Source of the DNA: Amaurobius ferox | Taxonomy: Eukaryota > Arthropoda > Arachnida > Araneae > Amaurobiidae | Direction of reading: 5' to 3' | NCBI GenBank assembly: GCA_951213105.1 | Contig: OX578136.1 | Location: 154,049,178 to 154,113,177 of the forward strand | Length of the DNA: 64,000 nt | Shown here: positions 1 through 11,317 of the stretch, piece by piece | How the letters are laid out: each line of letters begins with the position of its first letter | Numbering within the stretch: position 1 is the stretch's first letter | Notes under the pieces: model-generated | Seen by the model: only the letters and a program-made list of their open reading frames with translations | Told to the model about the DNA's origin: nothing | Database searches by the model: none | Position numbers and translations under genes: made by a program

Positions 1-564
1 TTGAATAAAAAGTACTAAATTAGTAATTTTTTTATAAATTATCAATAAATTAAACTTTATCTTCCGAGTTATTAAATTATTATTAATTTGACAATATTTT
101 CCAAAAATCACCAAGTTGGAAATATTTCGCCAAATTTGTAACCCAGTGGGATAAATATACAGATAGACAGAGAGAATGGCTTCTCTTCTATTTTACTAGT
201 ATGAATCCCTGAAATACATAGAGAGGAAAGCAAAAGTTTAAGAGACATTGCGGGTTTGTTTTTTTTAATGTTATTTTTAAATATTTATGCTATGGATTCT
301 GAAAATTTAACAAAACCCTTTTTTCACCAATCTTCGTTTTCGAGTTCACGAAAAAAAAAGTGTCCAAAATAATAAACGTATATTTTGTTTCTCACCAGAT
401 CTGTCAATTTTCACCAATCAGTATTAAAATTGGGTCTCTACGAAACGTATTGTAGATGTCATGCAACATGCTTAACACCTACACATTGCATCTCCATGTG
501 TAGGTGATGTCCCATTGGTTCGGAGAAATAAGAACCACTAACGCTACTGCACCTTACATACATA
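1..564. other. AT-rich intergenic sequence
   Basis: No credible coding region is visible. A short stretch around 100-145 (a 'caccaagttgg ... cgccaaatttg' pattern) resembles the GGCGA/TCGCC-rich core of repeat family A described at 4555-5511, so this is probably an old, eroded copy. The rest is A/T-rich and I recognise nothing in it. Confidence 0.5.
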
Positions 565-574
565 TTTGGCATCG

Positions 575-860
575 TTATTGTTGATACCCAGTCCGTCCGA
601 TCTACCAGAAAGGTGTAAGGTAACTGTTTTGGACGGTCGGGAAGTGCCACCCAATTTAGACCGGAACCCAGTGGGGGAGGCATCCACAGGGACCGTACGT
701 TCCTTCCCCTACCACCAACCTCTCGGACTTACGGGCCCAAATGTTTAACGTGATCGTACTCCGCGTGAAAACGGCGGCAGTTTTGGTAGTAGCGAGAATA
801 GAACCCGTGCCTACCGAGTGCAATTCCCGCGCGCTAACCACTGGGCTACAGCGCCCTATT
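575..860 (-). mobile_element. SINE-A copy (tRNA-derived SINE, CAA tail)
   Basis: Read on the minus strand, this starts with a tRNA-like head holding a Pol III A box and B box, continues through a body shared with at least six other copies in this window, and ends in a short CAA-type tail seen on the plus strand as 'ttattgttgttg'. The 10-bp direct repeat TTTGGCATCG sits at both edges (565-574 and 861-870), the target-site duplication of a reverse-transcribed insertion. Short open frames here are shadows of the SINE. The B box has decayed (GAATAGAACCC on the plus strand), so this copy is older than the ones at 2300 and 54967. Confidence 0.9.
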
Positions 861-870
861 TTTGGCATCG

Positions 871-2246
871 CGTAATATCACGTAATAAACTCTTAGGACC
901 TCTACAATTTTAGTAGTATAAGATTCCTGTTGGTCCGTAATAATATTTTTTTCACTCGCGTAAAGTTGGTATAGTTCTTCTGATAAGCAAAAATAATTGT
1001 TTAACCCTCACCAATAAAACCATTGTTGAAACGATAAGCAGGGATGTTGAGTTTGATCCAAGAAATTTTAAATTGTTAATTATTCTTTCTCCATTAATAC
1101 AAATTTAAGAACTTCAATATATGCATCTCAAAATCGATATTCAATTAATTATATTTAGACTTTTATTATAGAGTGTTTCCATCCTAATATATTGGATTTA
1201 AAATCAAATGAAATTCTCAATAATGGTCGAGCAAAGCCCGCGTTCCATTTATAGTTTATGAATATAATTAAGGGAGGAAATCTGCCAAGAAACTTTGGGA
1301 AAATTTTTGACGTTTTAAAACACTTTTTAATTTTAGTGATGGGGTCAAAAATCTGCACAAATTTTGAGTAGCCCTGATTACGAATCAACCATTTTTAATT
1401 ATGTCTGTGGGTGGGATATTTCTCAAACAAATAGAAATATTAAAACTAAATTTGGTAAAGATATTTCAGTCAGCCAACGTTACAGGACTGTTGATTCTCC
1501 GAGAGATTACACAAGGAGAATACCTCCAATTTTTCAAACACCTTAATCGAAAAATGAAATATAAATGAGTTAAAAATACTTAAACAAATACATTTTTTAT
1601 TAGTAATTTATAATTTAAAGGCGGATGACTTATTTTATCGAAATATGGCACGTTTGTGATCTCAGTTAAAAAATGATCATAAAAAAACTAATTGTTGACC
1701 ATTATTAATAAATGAGTAAATGTTTTATAAGAACTTGTAACCAGAAGTGAATTGAAAATATTTTTAACGATTAGCACGAGTCGTTCTCGAGATTTAAAAA
1801 TGCTACATTCTTCCCAGGGAACGTAACATCTCTGGAAAGAATGAAACTATACCCATGAAATGTAGTATACTTATTTTAATCAATACCTCAATAAGCCTAT
1901 TGATTTTCAGCTAATTAAGCTAATCGATTTTCAGCGTCATCGAATCATAAGTTTTAATTGTCGCCATCCCGCAACATCGAAAAAAATGTGTTCAATATGT
2001 GTTCCAAAATCTCATATTCGAAACATAATTTTTTAAACAAAATATTATTTCATTAGTTAGTCAAAAATAAAATTTTATAAAATTCGAGCACGGTGTTTCT
2101 TAATAATACTCTTTAACAAATTTTGACATTTTGTGTGTCTGAGATTAAACACAATTACCACCTTTAATGTTGTTTGGTCTGCTGAATATGAAAATGAACA
2201 TTAAAACACCAGATTAACTCTTGAATTTGAAATATCTAAAAAATAA
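871..2246. other. Non-coding; eroded repeat relics
   Basis: No gene is visible. Around 1330-1420 the pattern 'ggggtcaaaaatctgc ... ccctgattacgaatcaacc' matches the right part of family A, and around 1775-1890 a degenerate 'cgttctcgagattt' block matches the centre of families A and B. The remainder is A/T-rich sequence without clear structure. Confidence 0.5.
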
Positions 2247-2298
2247 GTTTTACACATGACGCGTGTCATGTGTAAAACAAGTTTTACACATGACGCGT
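2247..2298. repeat. 14-bp palindrome plus a third direct copy
   Basis: The arm GTTTTACACATGAC (2247-2260) is followed by GCGT and by its perfect inverted copy (2265-2278), then by a further direct copy with ACGCGT attached (2281-2298). The SINE at 2300 inserted immediately to the right and its target duplication is taken from this repeat. Confidence 0.85.
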
Positions 2299-2299
2299 T

Positions 2300-2588
2300 A
2301 GGGGCGCGGTAGCCCATTGGTTAGCGCGCTGGAGTTGCACTCGGTAGGCCCGGGTTCGATTCCAGCCACTGCCAAAACTGCCGCCGTGTTCATGCGGAGT
2401 ACGATCACGTTAAACATGTGGGTCCGAAAGTCCTTCCGAGAGGTTGGTGGTAGGGGAAGGAGGGTACGGTCCCTGTGGATGCCTCCCCCACTGGGTTCCG
2501 GTCTAAATTGGGTGGCACTTCCCGACCGTCCAAACAGTTACCTTACACCTTTCTGGTAGGTCGGACGGTCTGGGTTTCAACAACAACA
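2300..2588 (+). mobile_element. SINE-A copy, young and near full length
   Basis: The head has a good A box (TAGCCCATTGG) and a perfect B box (GGTTCGATTCC), separated as in a tRNA gene, so it is derived from a tRNA and carries an internal RNA polymerase III promoter. The body has no run of four T before the CAA tail at 2578-2588. The 12-bp duplication ACATGACGCGTT flanks it at 2288-2299 and 2589-2600. It is almost identical to the copy at 54967-55251, which argues for recent activity. The open frame across it is not a gene. Confidence 0.95.
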
Positions 2589-2600
2589 ACATGACGCGTT

Positions 2601-3014
2601 GCACCCTAATCTGTCGTCGCGCTACTTGAGGATTTCTACAAGCAGTGCAAACCATCAATTTCCACGAACTCTTCACTCACCCCCTCTCCGTATCTTGAAG
2701 ACGAGAACTAATCCACGTTTTTCAAGTTCATATTCGTGATAAGCATGTTCAAATTAGTGAAATATAGCTTAATTAGTAAATGGCTACTTTTCACTGATTT
2801 AACAAAATTAGTGAAATGGACTTTTAATAGCCAATTTAGTGAAATTTTGTCTTGGAGGCATTTTATTGTTGGTCAATGTCATCCATCAATGTCAAAGTTT
2901 TCAGAGGTTTAAAAATCTAGTGATGAAATATTATATAATTACAAAAAACGAAGTCATTCTAAAAATGTGGTTTAGAAATTAATTTGAATTTTAACGCAAT
3001 TGTCAAGGAGTGAA
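2601..3014. other. Non-coding, nothing recognised
   Basis: A/T-rich sequence with three near-repeats of an 'aaattagtgaaat' phrase around 2750-2850. No coding region or known element is visible. Confidence 0.4.
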
Positions 3015-4150
3015 AAATCTAAGGTGGGCAGAACATGACTTTCCCTACAACTTAAATTTATTTTCGTAAATTTTTTTATATATAATGATGCATTAGATTG
3101 AGTTTAATTGCAGAAAATAGCATGGATACTTTTCTGATATTATATCCGATTTGCATTTATTATGTATGTTCGTTTCATTTGGCAATTTAATGCATTTTAA
3201 AACGTAATTAACCCCTCAAAATTCCAAAAAATATAACATCTCGAGAACGGTTCGTCCTAGAAGCATGGGGTCAATCTCATTAGCTTTGTTACAAACAAGT
3301 ATATAATTATTATATTTTAGCAATTTAATCAATTATTTCAGATTTCCACGATCTTTGCGGGCTATTTCGCAAAAAAAGAGTCGGTTATATGTTTGCGAAT
3401 CATTCCAAAATCTAATCAGCATCAGGATAACTCTCAGGAGACTTAACTGCTAAATTTTAAGAAATTTCGTTAAATAGGTTTTCATCTACATTGCAAAACA
3501 TCTTCAGCTCCATAAAATTAAAAAAAAATCTTAAATATCCCGAGAATGGTTCATCTTAGAATAATAGGATGTCTTATTCTTTTCATCGTCAAAAATTACA
3601 TAACAAGTATTTAATTTATACATTTGTGCATATGCAGTCTTTTATTTCAGATCTTGGCATTTTTTGTGGGCCATTTCGCTAAAACAGGCAGATTCTTTCT
3701 TTCTTTTCTTTTTTTTTTTTTTAATTGTATCAAAATCTACTCAGCACCAGTGCACCAGTGTAATCCGCAAGTGACTTATCTACAAAAATGTGTGAAATTT
3801 GGCTACTTGGTTTTCAGCTAGAGTGGACGCATACGATTTTTGAGGGGCCATTTAACAAAAAAAGGGAGGACTCTCTTTTTCCGAATCGTACCAGAATCTC
3901 ATCAGCACCAGAGTAATCGACAAGTAACTTGCCTGCAAAATTTTATAAATTTTGTTTAATTAGTTTTTCAGTTAGATTGGATACATATATTGCGCAGACA
4001 AACACATACACAGATGTCACGTTAAAAATAGTTTCTTTTCCGTGTTCTATAATACGAAAAACTTGTAGATTCGTCGAAAACACAAGTAGCGGTTTTCGAC
4101 GTAATTTCAGCACTTTCTTTATACATTACCATGTATTTCAGGAAAAGTAA
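3015..4150 (+). repeat. Repeat family B, about three tandem-like units
   Basis: The left edge has the family signature 'ggtgggcagaacatgac' (compare 'gtgggcagcacatgac' in family A). Three successive blocks of about 300 bp follow, each opening with a version of 'ctcgagaacggttc' or 'cgagaatggttcatc' (about 3240, 3540, 3830) and then 'tttcag', 'gggccatttcgc' and 'aatctaatcagcacca'. The last block ends with 'acattaccatgtatttcagg', the family B right end. Related copies lie at 28966-30258 and, inverted, at 30306-30925. The mechanism of spread is not evident, since no coding sequence belongs to the family. Confidence 0.75.
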
Positions 4151-4252
4151 AATGATTGCTCTTCATTGAATGCCTATTGATATAAACATTTACTCCAATT
4201 TTGTTATGATGGTAGTAATCGTTCCTGTTTAACTTACTCTTGCAATCCCACT

Positions 4253-4527
4253 GCGCATTTCACAAACATACTTCTATATTACACAAGCATACAGCTACAT
4301 TCCACAAACATACTGATACCTTACACAAGCATACTTCTACATTCCACAAACATACTTCTACATTACACAAACATACTGCTACATTCCACAAACATACTGC
4401 TACCTTACACAAGCATACTTCTACATTACACAAACATACTGCTACATTGCACAAACGCACTGCTACATTACACAAACATACTTCTACATTACACAAACAT
4501 ACTGCTACATTACACAAACATAATGCT
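4253..4527. repeat. 21-bp minisatellite
   Basis: About 13 units of a 21-bp sequence of the form 'cacaaacatactgctacatt' plus one base. Because 21 is divisible by 3, both strands stay open and give seven-residue repeats (HKHTATL on plus, LCNVAVC on minus). The open frames are a by-product of the period, not a gene. The array abuts the left end of a family A copy. Confidence 0.95.
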
Positions 4528-4554
4528 TCACCGAGAATCTTAACTATGCGACAA

Positions 4555-5511
4555 AAAAAAATCTGATGTGGGCAACACATGACTTTCCTTATATAATGTA
4601 ATGAATTTACTACTTTTACAGTAAAAAAATAGGATTTTCTTGTAGTAGATACTAATATTCTTTCCAAGATATTGAATTTTCGACAATTAGTCGTCATTTT
4701 CATTGATTTAGCGTCATTTTTATCCATTTGGCGAGATTTTCGTTAATTTGGCAACATTTCAAAAAAGTCGCCAAGTTGGCGACATTCCGCCAAATTCGTC
4801 GCCAAAATCTCGCCAAGCGTTATGCACTAAGAAATAAATTTTTCTTAAAGCAGATAAATGACTATTGGCGTTCAAATACAAAAGTATTTTTCAAAGTATC
4901 TTTTTTCAAGAATGGAACGAGCTAGATCCACGAGAAGGATGTCACTCAATTTATCGCATGGTATTACATATGAAAAGTAAACATGTTTCTCAATAGGAAA
5001 TAGTTTTCTTTTTATTTTATAAGACTTTTTGATAATTTTTTTTAAAAATGTACAATATCTCGAGAACGGTTCACGTTAGCGTTCTAAAATTTATGTCAAT
5101 CGTTTTCTAATGAAAAATTACATAAGAAATGTCTATTTGCGTAACTTTATTAGTGGTTTTAATTTTTTGACTATTTTTTCAAAATTTCATTCGAAAATTT
5201 AGGGGGGTTCTGAACATTCGATTGCGTATAAAAACAATAGGCTTCCAGTGTTTACGGATTGTGATTTTTGTACCAAATTTGGTTCGAATCGGTCCATTCG
5301 TTCGTCAGTTATCGTCTCCACAGACTCACTGACACACACACACACATACACACATACTTTCACACACACACACACACACAGACATCACTTCAAAAATGTT
5401 TGATTCGTGATCAGGGATGCTTGAAACGTGCTCTCCCATCGAAAACTCGAATTCGAATTTTCGACCCCGTCACAATACTTTCCTTATACATTATGTATAT
5501 AAGGAAAGTAA
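4555..5511 (+). repeat. Repeat family A, complete copy (~955 bp)
   Basis: This is the clearest full copy of the main dispersed family. In order it has the left signature 'ctgatgtgggcaacacatgac' followed by 'tttccttatataa'; a GGCGA/TCGCC-rich core (4730-4815); 'atctcgagaacggttcac' (5056); a (CA)n microsatellite (5334-5380); 'gatcagggatgcttgaaacg'; and a right-terminal hairpin in which ACTTTCCTTATA pairs with TATAAGGAAAGT around 5478-5510. No protein is encoded. Other copies are at 7905-9727, 9985-11612 (inverted, split by a LINE), 14494-14742, 52640-54190 (inverted) and 60061-61103. Confidence 0.85.
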
Positions 5512-6320
5512 AAATTAACACACCTCTAAAATACCGTCCGATAATCGCAAATTAGCCAATAATCAACTCGCATATCTACCGCTCAAGTATGTACAGTGGA
5601 GCCCGCATATAGCGAAGTCGCAAAGAGTAAGAAAAAAAGATTCGTTATAATTGATATTTGCTTTAACCGATAGAAACTTTATATATGAGAGAAATAATGA
5701 CTTATCTGATGGCATATTGTGAAACAAAAAAACAAAAAATCCATATAGTATGGTTGACATGTAATGCTCTTTTATTTACGTTGGAAAAAAAACTGTAATT
5801 TCCTTTGAACATGTGAATTTACAATGCACTTGCATAGCACTTCTCATATTGTATCTAAATTGCCACTGCAGTTCACGTTCTGAGCTTCGAAATAGTTACG
5901 CAACTTTTAGAGGCTTTCCACAACAATTTTTTCTGTTATCTTCCCTCGTTTTAAATCAATTTCGGTTCCATCGGAATTAGATTCATCAGACATCAGCAAC
6001 TGCAACAATAATGGCGTGTTTGGTCTCTAGTGCTTGTGCTTCAACACCAGTGTTTCTTCCAGGCATACATCCAGGGGGGGGGCTTCGTCCATGCCCCCAC
6101 CCCGGAGGCATTTTGTGTTACCCAGCAAAATGTTAATAAATTCAGGCTATATTGAAATTAAAAAAAGGTTTTGCTTCTTTGGATGCTACAAATTTGGAAC
6201 AAAACAGGTGCAAATCTAACAAAAGAAGCTGTTATCGGCGTGTGAATGGTGTTTAGAAATTCTCAGGAGGCTCGCCGATCATTTTCAGAATAAGATTTTG
6301 TGGCTGTATGTAGTCCAATT
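5512..6320. other. Non-coding, nothing recognised
   Basis: Mixed A/T-rich sequence. No element boundary or coding pattern stands out. Confidence 0.4.
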
Positions 6321-6459
6321 TGCAGTATCTATATGCATATATATATATGGTAATTACATATATATATATATGTATATATGTAAATATAGTAGTTAAAAAT
6401 TGCATATATATTTATATGCATATATATATATATATATATATGGTAATTACATATATATT

Positions 6460-6494
<35 letters not shown>

Positions 6495-6562
6495 AAATAT
6501 AGCAGTTAAAAATTGCATATATATATATATGGTAATTACATATATATATGATATATAAATTT
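6321..6562. repeat. Compound (TA)n/(TG)n microsatellite in a repeated frame
   Basis: Runs of TA and TG alternate with repeated spacers 'ggtaattacatatata' and 'tagttaaaaattgcatata', so the array is a tandem repeat of a microsatellite plus spacer and not just one simple run. The same spacers recur at 7290-7360. Confidence 0.85.
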
Positions 6563-7038
6563 TAAGCCTTTCCCAATAACGCGTCCTTTTCTTTCACAGT
6601 TATCTTATTCCAAATTCCTATCTCATGTCCAGCACATATTGCAACTACATTAAATTCTATCCCACGCCACTAATATTAACAAGTCTGCAGACGCTTCCTC
6701 GTTTCCTCGATCATAATGGTCACTAAACTTAACCCTCTGCAAACGTTCTCATTGAAATTGCATTCTCAATCACATTTTTAAAGCCTGCCTAAACCGCTAA
6801 GATAGCAATCACATGCTTCATATCCTCCCTCCACCTCTGATGAAAATGTATTTTGCACTTGTGAAGAACTGCGCAGACGATACACAGATTTGGTGAGAGC
6901 TGGTCTATGATCAGAAGTCGTCCAGAACATGTATAATTATATTTATTCCTAATGGCATCGAATAAAATAGATCTTTATAACTTAAATTGTATCATCCTTG
7001 GACTATTCAAGTCAATTGCCTGGGGCTTTCACACAAAA
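6563..7038. other. Non-coding, nothing recognised
   Basis: Moderately mixed composition without a supported gene or element. Confidence 0.35.
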
Positions 7039-7046
7039 ACATATCC

Positions 7047-7103
7047 TTACACCTTTCTGGTAGGTCGGACGGTCTAGGTCTCAACAACAACAACAACACA
7101 CAC
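7047..7103 (+). mobile_element. 5'-truncated SINE-A fragment (3' end only)
   Basis: Only the last ~45 bases of the SINE-A body plus a CAA tail are present. The 8-bp repeat ACATATCC lies on both sides (7039-7046 and 7104-7111), so this is an insertion that was truncated during reverse transcription, not a deletion remnant. Confidence 0.75.
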
Positions 7104-7111
7104 ACATATCC

Positions 7112-7167
7112 GGCCACACAAACAGCTACCATAAGCCTTCGGGTTGGTCGTGTGGTCTGGGCTTTCT

Positions 7168-7204
<37 letters not shown>

Positions 7205-7213
7205 CTACATACA

Positions 7214-7250
<37 letters not shown>

Positions 7251-7360
7251 TTATTTATTTATTTATTTATTATTTATATGTAAATATATTTTTTTTAATT
7301 GCATATATATATATTTATATGCATATATATATATATATATCTGGTAATTACATATATACA
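7112..7360. repeat. SINE-like tail followed by (CA)n, (TA)n and (TTTA)n
   Basis: The segment 7112-7165 ('aaacagctaccataag' then 'gggttggtcgtgtggtctgg') aligns by eye with the 3' end of SINE-A with substitutions and ends in a (AC)n tail, so it may be a second, diverged SINE tail. Simple repeats follow: (CA)n, (TA)n, (TTTA)n. The open frames here come from the simple repeats. Confidence 0.6.
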
Positions 7361-7363
7361 AGG

Positions 7364-7652
7364 TAGGATCAAAAAGTTCGGAAACTGTGCTGATATCTCC
7401 AACGCTGGTTGGAGGAGAGGGGAACTATTTTACCGTGGCGTAGAGGCACATGTGAGCGGGATGTGAAAAGGAAGAGGCAGGTCCGCAGTACAGGGTTTTT
7501 CCAAACAATTTTTGTCAGTGAACTGTAGTCGTTCGCGTTACTCGAAAACAGAAATGGTGTTTGAAGAACGATGTGCGAATATCAAATTCTGCCAGCGTTT
7601 GGGGAAATCGCCGGTAGAAACATTGCACCTGCTGCAGCGTGACTTTACTTAA
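7364..7652 (+). pseudogene. 5' end of a mariner-like transposon (truncated transposase)
   Basis: Mariner transposases cut and paste DNA at TA sites. The left edge 'ggatcaaaaagttcggaaac' resembles a mariner terminal inverted repeat. At 7554-7650 an ATG opens a short frame with 'CANIKFCQRLGKSPVETLHL', matching the start of the mariner N-terminal helix-turn-helix domain. The frame breaks after about 32 codons and the rest of the gene, with its catalytic D,D residues, is missing. It is a dead stub. Assignment rests on recognition of the N-terminal motif only. Confidence 0.7.
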
Positions 7653-7904
7653 ATAGTCTTACGGACAATGAACTCTATTATTTATTTTTGAGCTGTAACA
7701 TATCATCGAAATCATGAGCTTAAAAATCAGCGAATACATGTATTAATAAAGCAGTAACAGTTTCATATTAACAGCATGCAAATGAAATATGAAAATTTCC
7801 GTTTAAAAATATGAAAAAACCTGTTCGGTTATTCAAAATCAAAGTCATATCCAAATATATGTCACCTTTAACCTCTAAAATTTACTATCTCCATTTAAAT
7901 AAAA

Positions 7905-9727
7905 ATCTGATGTGGGCAGCACATGATTTTCCTTATATAATGCAACGAATTTACTACTTTTATAGTTTAAAAAAATCTGATGTGGGCAACACATGACTTT
8001 CCTTATGCAATGAATTTACTACTTTTACAGTAAAAAAAAATAGGTGTTTCTTATAGTAGATACTTATATTCTTTCCAAGATATTGAATTTTCGACAATTA
8101 GTCGTCATTTTCATTGATTTAGCGTCATTTTAATCCATTTGGCGAGATTTTCGTTAATTTGACAACATTTCAAAAAGTCGCCAAGTTGGCGACATTCTGC
8201 CAAATTCGTAGCCAAAATCTCGCCAAGCTTTACTGACGGAGAAATAAGTTATTCTTATAACAGATAAATGACTATTGGCGTTCAAATACAAAAGTATTAC
8301 TCGAAGTATCTTTTCTCATGAATGGAACGAGTTAGATCCACGAGAATGATGTCACCCAATTTATCGCATGGTATTACATATGAAAAGTGAACATGTTTCT
8401 CAATAGGAAATATATTTTTTTTAATTTTATATGACTTTTTGATAATTTTTTTGAAAAATGAAAAATATCTCGAGAACTGTTCATATTAGCGTTCTAAATT
8501 TTATGTTAATCGTTTTCTAATGAAAAATTACATAAGAAATGTCTATTTGCGTAACTTTATTAGCGGTTTTCATTTTTTGACGATTTTTTCAAAATTTCAC
8601 TCGAAAATTTAGAGAGGTTCTAAACATTCGATTAGATTTAAAAACAATAGGCTTCCAGTGTTTACGGATTGTGATGTTTGTACCAAATTTCGTTCGAATC
8701 GGTCCATTCGTTCGTCAGTTATCGTCTCCACAGACCCACTGGCACACACACACACACACAGACATCAGTTTAAAAATGTTTGATTCGTGATCAGGGATGC
8801 TTGTAACGGGCTCTCCCGTCGAAAACTCGAATTCGAATTTTCGACCCCGTCACAATACTTTCCTTATACATTATGTATATAAGGAAAGTAAAAATGTTAT
8901 TCTTATAGTAGATACTTATATTCTTTCCAAGATATTGAATTTTCTTCAATGAGTCGTAATTTTCATTGATTGAGCATCATTTTTATCCATTTGACGAGAT
9001 TTTCGTTAATAAAATGTGACATGTTGGCGACATTCCGCTAAATTCATCGCCAAAATCTCGCCAAGCGTTATGGACTGAGAAATAAGTTATTCTTACAGCA
9101 GATAAATGACTATTGGCGTTTAAATACAAAAGTATTACTCAAAGTATCTTTTCTCGTGAATGGAACGAGTTAGATCCACGAGAATGATGTCACAAAATTT
9201 ATCGCATGATATTGCATATAAAAAGTGAACGTGTTTCTCAACAGTTAATATTTTTTTTAATTTATGGGATTTTTTTATACATTTATTTGAAACATATGCA
9301 ATATCTCCAGAACGGTTCATGCTAGCGTTCTAAAGTTTAAGTCAATCGTTTTCTAAGGAAAAATTACATAAGAAATATCTATTTGCATAACTATTTTAAA
9401 GGTTTTGATTTTTTGATAATTTTTTCAAAAATTCACTCGAAAATTCAGGGGGGTTCTGAACATTCGATTGTGTTTTAAAACAATAAGCTTCGAGTATTCA
9501 CGGATTGTGACTTTTGTACCAAATGTCATTCGAATCGCTCCATTCGTTCCTGAGATATTGCCTCCACAGACTCACTGACACACACACACATACACAGACA
9601 TAACCTCAAAAATATTCGATTCGTGATCAGGGATGCTTGAAACGTGCTCTCCCGTCGAAAACTCGAATTCGAATTTTCGACCCCATCACAATACTTTCCT
9701 TATACATTATGTATATAAGGAAAGTAA
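7905..9727 (+). repeat. Two joined family A copies
   Basis: The first copy (about 7905-8893) begins with the signature 'atctgatgtgggcagcacat' twice (7905 and 7972), so its left end is duplicated, and ends with the family hairpin at 8860-8893. A second copy (about 8894-9727) follows directly but starts inside the element at 'ttattcttatagtagatac', lacking the left signature, and ends with the same hairpin at 9692-9725. Both contain the (CA)n tract at the same place. No coding sequence. Confidence 0.8.
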
Positions 9728-9984
9728 TAACCCTTCACTAAACTACAAAGAATAAAAACTTGTGTGAATTTTAACCCTGCATTATAATATATCTCATCAA
9801 AAAAGCGTAAATAAATTATAATTCCGTGAATTGTTGACAGTTTTGTTTCAGGCAGTTTTTAACGATATACAGTCATTGATTATTTGCTCTTTGTGTGCAA
9901 ATTTATCTAATTCATCTGATGGACGATGCAAGGCTGATTATACGTAGGAGTGAAAGCACCTCTAACTCTTCAACTCTACTTTTT

Positions 9985-10628
9985 ACTTTCGTTATATAGA
10001 TAATGTATAAGAAAAGTATTGTGACGGGGTCTAAAATTCGAATTCGAGTTTTCGACGGGATAGCACGTTTCAAGCATCCCTGATCACGAATCAAACATTT
10101 TTGAAGTGATGTGTGTGTGTGTGTGTGTGTGTGTCAGTGAGTCTGTGGAGACGATAACTGACGAACGAATGGACCGATTCGAACAAAATTTAGAACAAAA
10201 ATCACAATCCGTAAACTCTGGAAGCCTATTGTTTTTATACGCAATCGAATGTTCAGACCCCCCCCCCCCCGCCCTGAAGTTTCGAGTGAAATTTCGAAAA
10301 AATCGTTAAAAAATCGAAACCGCCAATGAAATTACTCAAGTAGACATTTCTTATGTAATTTTTCATTGGAAAACGATTGACATACATTTTAGAACGCTAA
10401 CATGAACCGTTCTCGAGATATTGCACATATTTCAAAAAAATTATCGAAAAGTTATATAAAATAAAAAAAAAGTATTTCTTATTGAGAAACATGTTCACTT
10501 TTCATATGGAATATCATGCTATAAATTGGGTGACATCATTCTCGTGGATCTAGCTCGTTCCATTCATGAGAAAAGATACTTTAAGTAATACTTTTGTATT
10601 TGAACGCCAATAGTCATTTATCTGCTGT
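9985..10628 (-). repeat. Family A copy, inverted, right-hand part
   Basis: This is the reverse complement of the family A right end and centre, starting with the hairpin at 9984-10020, then a (GT)n tract at 10108-10135, a 13-base C run at 10258-10270 and 'cgttctcgagatattgcac'. It is interrupted at 10629-10640 by the LINE insertion and resumes at 11318. Confidence 0.85.
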
Positions 10629-10640
10629 AAGAATAACTTA

Positions 10641-11317
10641 TTGCGATCAACGTAGGGCTTGACGCCATCATATCTCTTGATTATAATTTTGGAGAACTTT
10701 GGATACTGTCGGACAGCCGCAGTGCACTTCAACATCTTAGTGGCTGGTCCTCTGCAGGCGATGAAAGCAGTATATCTATTCTGCTCAAGCTAAAGAAGAT
10801 TTCTCAGAACCACGAAGTCCATCTCCAATGGATTCCATCACATGTAAACATTAGTGGTAATGAGGTTGCGAATAGATTGGCCAAAGAGGGCAGTGAGGAC
10901 GAAACGACCACTGGTTCTTCGCTTACTTATCAAGAATTGTACTCAAATGCAAGATCTAAATTAAATTTAATTTGGCGTACTCCACCTGCGCACCAATGGT
11001 ACACCGGAACTTCCCCTGGCGCTCTTCTGGAAATTAAATGTGATCGTGGCTCCCAGACTGCACTAGCTAGACTTAAAAGTGGCCACCTTAAGTGTCTTTC
11101 TTTTGAGCGCGGTGGAAAAATCCATCCCACTTGCAATAAATGCTGTGACCATCCGGCCTCCCCGAAGCACATTCTGAGTTGCGTCGGACTTTCCAAGGAG
11201 GACTTGACTTCTGCCCCCCTTTTAGTTATTGATTTTCTGGCGGTCAACAACCTACTGGAGTTGATCTGACTTATGTCAGATCTGTTAAAGAGGATAAGCA
11301 ACAACAACAACAACAAC
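10641..11317 (+). mobile_element. 5'-truncated LINE with (CAA)n tail
   Basis: The 12-bp sequence AAGAATAACTTA is present at 10629-10640 and again at 11318-11329, marking a target-primed insertion into a family A repeat. What remains is the end of the pol ORF and a ~48-bp untranslated end finishing 'gaggataagcaacaacaaca'. The CAA tail and the preceding ATAAGC are shared with SINE-B at 22711-22998, and the CAA tail with SINE-A. Confidence 0.9.
10656..11269 (+). pseudogene. LINE pol C-terminus: RNase H domain and zinc-binding tail
   Basis: RNase H removes the RNA strand of the RNA-DNA hybrid during retrotransposition. The frame is open from about 10656 to the stop at 11267-11269, longer than an ATG-based reading suggests. 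Visible motifs are SDSRSALQ (contains a catalytic Asp), QWIPSH, and GNEVANRLAKEG. In the last, Asn replaces the Asp usual in GNExAD, so one catalytic residue is missing. Near the C-terminus, C-x2-C then H-x4-C (CNKCCDHPASPKHILSC) is the zinc-binding tail found in LINEs that carry a terminal RNase H. The upstream endonuclease and reverse transcriptase are absent through 5' truncation. Assignment to the I/Jockey group is inference. Confidence 0.85.

Noticed and set aside
2317..2559. Open frame ending in LPDRPNSYLTPFW, also near 54872-55225
   Set aside because: It is the SINE-A body read in one frame; identical frames occur wherever a SINE-A copy lies.
4253..4527. CRISPR-like array of short repeats
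   Set aside because: There are no distinct spacers; it is a continuous tandem repeat in a eukaryotic context. The same applies to 14305-14493 and 40450-43890.
4240..4727. Histidine-rich and cysteine-rich open frames over the 21-bp minisatellite
   Set aside because: Both are by-products of the 21-bp period on opposite strands.
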